From: Apostichopus japonicus
Taxonomy: Eukaryota; Echinodermata; Holothuroidea; Aspidochirotida; Stichopodidae
Direction of reading: 5' to 3'
NCBI RefSeq assembly: GCF_037975245.1
Contig: NC_092582.1
Location: 14,734,077-14,798,076 of the forward strand
DNA: 64,000 bases
Part shown: positions 61,598 to 64,000 of the stretch, piece by piece
Position numbering within the stretch: the stretch's first letter is position 1
Layout of the letters: each line of letters opens with the position of its first letter
Notes under the pieces: model-generated
What the model was told of the DNA's origin: nothing
Database searches by the model: none
What the model saw: the letters and a program-made list of their open reading frames with translations, nothing else
Translations under genes and position numbers: made by a program

Positions 61598-62844
61598 CGG
61601 TTGCTGCATGGATGTGTCATAAATCCGTAAATGTCATACAACACAAAGGTGGTCTCAATGGATGTAAATTGGCCATGAAGATAATATTGTGAAATCAGTC
61701 ATAGTTTGCATAATTTTAAGTGTTAATCACTTTTAGCTGATTTGCATACCTGTTCAGCAAACTGTTGTTTTGTCAAAATGACAGGACATTTTCACTCACT
61801 TCAAAGTGGAAGAGAAGGATGTTTTATTTTTGTTTTTCTTTGGGGGGGGAGGTACTATGTAATGATAATATATACATATGTGAGCTTTTATGTAGTGATT
61901 CTCAATTTGAAGGTCTTTAAAGCCAGTTGCAATGTCTACAGATGTTGCCTACAGATCCTTTCTTCATATTTTCTCAGTGTGCTCTATCTGTCCGAGACAA
62001 CTCATCACAAAAAATTAACCAAATGACAAAGAGGGCTGGGGTATAATAGATCAGCTCTGGTTTACAACTGGGCCATGTCAACAACAGAGAGACCATGTGT
62101 ATCATTATGATTTACTCTCAGATGAGTTTTTTCCCCCTTTATTCCCTGAAGCAGGAGTGTTCACATCCACCTCATTATACCGACAACAAGTGTCTGGTTA
62201 TTAAATGCAGAATGTTATTCTTTTGATCACTTGCATAGTAGAAGACAGGGTCTTGTGATGATAAATTTAAATTTGAAACTTTTCAGATAAAATGAAAACT
62301 TGGCAAATGTGTTCACTTTGGAAGAGATTCAGCAGATTTTCAATATTGTAGGAATATTTCTGCCTCTGCCCCCCCCCCCCCCCCAAAAAAAAGGTGATAG
62401 GTCTAAGTACTCAAGCAGTAAAAGGTGACTGTGATATTTGGTTGGTTTTGATCGTGATGCTAGGGTTAGCTTCCAAGAAGGGCTGGTTCCTTAAGTTTGT
62501 CATTGGAAAAATTGTATAAGCAACTAACTACTAGCCAGTTGGTTTAATATGGCTTTTGTCTCTTCATTCTCTTTCATGCTTCTCGTAAGAAGTAGCTTTT
62601 ACTGTTTTGTTTATAATTACTAAATGTGTTGTCGTGCAATAATCTATTTGATATTTTGTTAAAATTAAAAAGTGTTTACCATGTTGTATGAATGTACTTT
62701 TGAGAAAAAATGTTGATCCTGCTGTGCAAGGGCAAACAACATTTGTATCATAGCCAGGCAAGTGCATGCTGGTTGGATACTATTGATGAAAAATTTTTTT
62801 TGTGTCACAAAATGTTTCTCCATATTTTGTATTGAAGGTATTGG

Positions 62845-62852
62845 ATCTGCTC
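62845..62852 (+). repeat. hAT target-site duplication (left)
   Basis: ATCTGCTC, identical to 63827-63834. Confidence 0.88.
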
Positions 62853-63826
62853 CAGTGGCGTCGCCAAGGGGGGCCAGGGGGGCACGTGCCCCTCTGGAAA
62901 ACCTAGTGCCCCCCTAGTGCCCCCCATCTGAGATTTGGGTTGGTAAAAAAATATATATATATATTTTGTTATATTCAACTCCCATCATCTGAGTTGGTTT
63001 TTCATAAGGACAAAGAAGCACAGTAATTCGTATTTTCTTCAAATGAGCTGCGAAAAAATGAAAAAGTTTATCCTTGACCGTCGGGTATCGAAGTCGTAAC
63101 CCGCGCCATCACAACTCGTGAATTGGATGCCTGTGAAATGCCGAAAATCCGGATCTGCTGTGAGAAGGGAGGGTACTGCAGTATGTTGCCTTGGTCTGAG
63201 GTTGACAGGTTAGGAGCTGACGAAATGTGAGAATGTGAGGGTCCGCAGGCACCATACTTGCCTATATATTTGTGGACCCATATATTAACCCTGTTGTGTA
63301 GGGGCTGCAGAGGTCATTTGAGGTCAGATTCTTGTAGGAACAAATGGCGAATGTTCACACCTGCATACTGAGCTATACTCGATGTGTGATCAAACTTTGG
63401 ATTGCATGGTGAGATCCCTGATAGGAGCCAATAATGATGCTGGAACCTGTTACATCTTAATAGATAATGGGAGAAAACGAGAAGGACAAGAAAGGAGTCG
63501 GGGATCATGCACACATTAATTCAACAAATGTAGGTTCTATTGATAGGGTTAGGCATAATATCGACAGCATGTGGTTCATATCCTCTGCAAAATTCTGCGC
63601 GTTGTTTAAATCACTACCTCAAAAATAGCAATTTCTGGAGATATCTTCAGATCGAATTTAGCATCAAATGTGGCACCATTTTGCATCTAGCCCATCCTCC
63701 GTATGCGAAAATTTTCCAAAGGGGAGGGGGGCACCCCTCCCCCAGGACGGCAATCCGTATCCACCTAAGTGCCCCCCCATCAAATGCTGGTGCCCCCCCA
63801 GACTGAAAAGTCTGGTGACGCCACTG
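62853..63826. mobile_element. Non-autonomous hAT-type transposon, complete with 8-bp TSD
   Basis: Termini CAGTGGCGTCGCCA and (reverse complement) CAGTGGCGTCACCA are inverted repeats. Both sides are flanked by the same octamer ATCTGCTC (62845-62852 and 63827-63834). An 8-bp duplication with CAGTGGCG termini is the hallmark of hAT elements. The 974-bp interior has no transposase frame. It is G/C-tract rich near both ends and includes an AT microsatellite (62,950) and a minus-strand tRNA-like box B near 63,090. It lies downstream of unc79. Confidence 0.88.
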
Positions 63827-63834
63827 ATCTGCTC
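63827..63834 (+). repeat. hAT target-site duplication (right)
   Basis: ATCTGCTC, identical to 62845-62852. Confidence 0.88.
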
Positions 63835-64000
63835 ATGTAAAATGACACAGTTTGCATCTTGTAATTACCACTGACAGGGAAATCTACCAGAGAAAGAGGG
63901 GTTGAAGGAGGGGTGACAAGTGTGGTGGGAGGATTAAGAAGGCCTGTCATGACTTAATTGGGTGTATCTGTTTTAAACCATTGCTAGCATATTTTGCAAG

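Larger units (their letters stand above)
61549..62852 (+). other. unc79: unc79 3' UTR and downstream DNA
   Basis: No further gene is seen. The first ~45 bases copy an internal piece of exon 51. No canonical AATAAA was found; ATTAAA occurs near 62,200 and near 62,664 as possible polyadenylation signals. A C-run/A-run lies at 62,370-62,392. The true transcript end is not determinable here. Confidence 0.4.

Overview
The window is animal nuclear DNA: AT-rich and intron-rich, with many microsatellites and transposon remnants. It carries one protein gene that I can identify with confidence, an orthologue of UNC79, on the + strand. UNC79 is the large cytosolic auxiliary subunit of the NALCN sodium-leak channel complex. 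I traced 51 coding exons from the ATG at 15490 to the TAA at 61548. They sum to 7,675 nt. Exon phases agree at every junction except one, where 2 nt appear to be missing from a CT run in exon 19. With that slip allowed for, the product is 2,558 residues, close to the roughly 2,600 of vertebrate UNC79. Repeat content, intron sizes (mostly 0.1-2 kb) and sequence character suggest a marine invertebrate deuterostome such as an echinoderm. That placement is an inference made without any database search.

Layout. Positions 1-15.4 kb are intergenic or upstream DNA with no recognisable protein gene. This stretch holds an 83-bp minisatellite (3.53-3.85 kb), long AT microsatellites, a tRNA-derived SINE (10.46 kb), a TTAA-flanked MITE (12.93-13.30 kb) and, on the minus strand at 14.1-14.27 kb, an RNA-like sequence. 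Its first 44 nt match the 5' end of U2 snRNA, but the rest is a different set of stable hairpins. Positions 15.45-61.55 kb are unc79. Its introns hold a 5'-truncated but intact L2/CR1-type LINE with target-site duplication (58.7-60.7 kb), the 3' end of a second LINE (40.6-41.0 kb), further MITEs (29.2 and 48.4 kb), foldback elements (45.8-46.2 kb), minisatellites (notably the 32-bp array at 47.58-48.09 kb) and several dispersed repeat families. Positions 61.55-64 kb are the 3' UTR or downstream DNA and contain a complete 974-bp hAT-type non-autonomous element with a perfect 8-bp target duplication.

The most unusual pattern is that short tandem duplications repeatedly straddle the exon-intron boundaries of unc79. 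Affected sites are exon 2/3 (creating a possible in-frame 21-nt microexon), the exon 15 donor (three copies), the exon 21 acceptor (three copies), the exon 21 donor (two copies, the second giving an in-frame 28-codon extension), the exon 26 acceptor (three copies), a decayed copy of exon 48, and a copied piece of exon 51 in the 3' UTR. Several of these produce competing splice sites that could be tested with RNA data. No operon, CRISPR array, phage or bacterial-type system is present.
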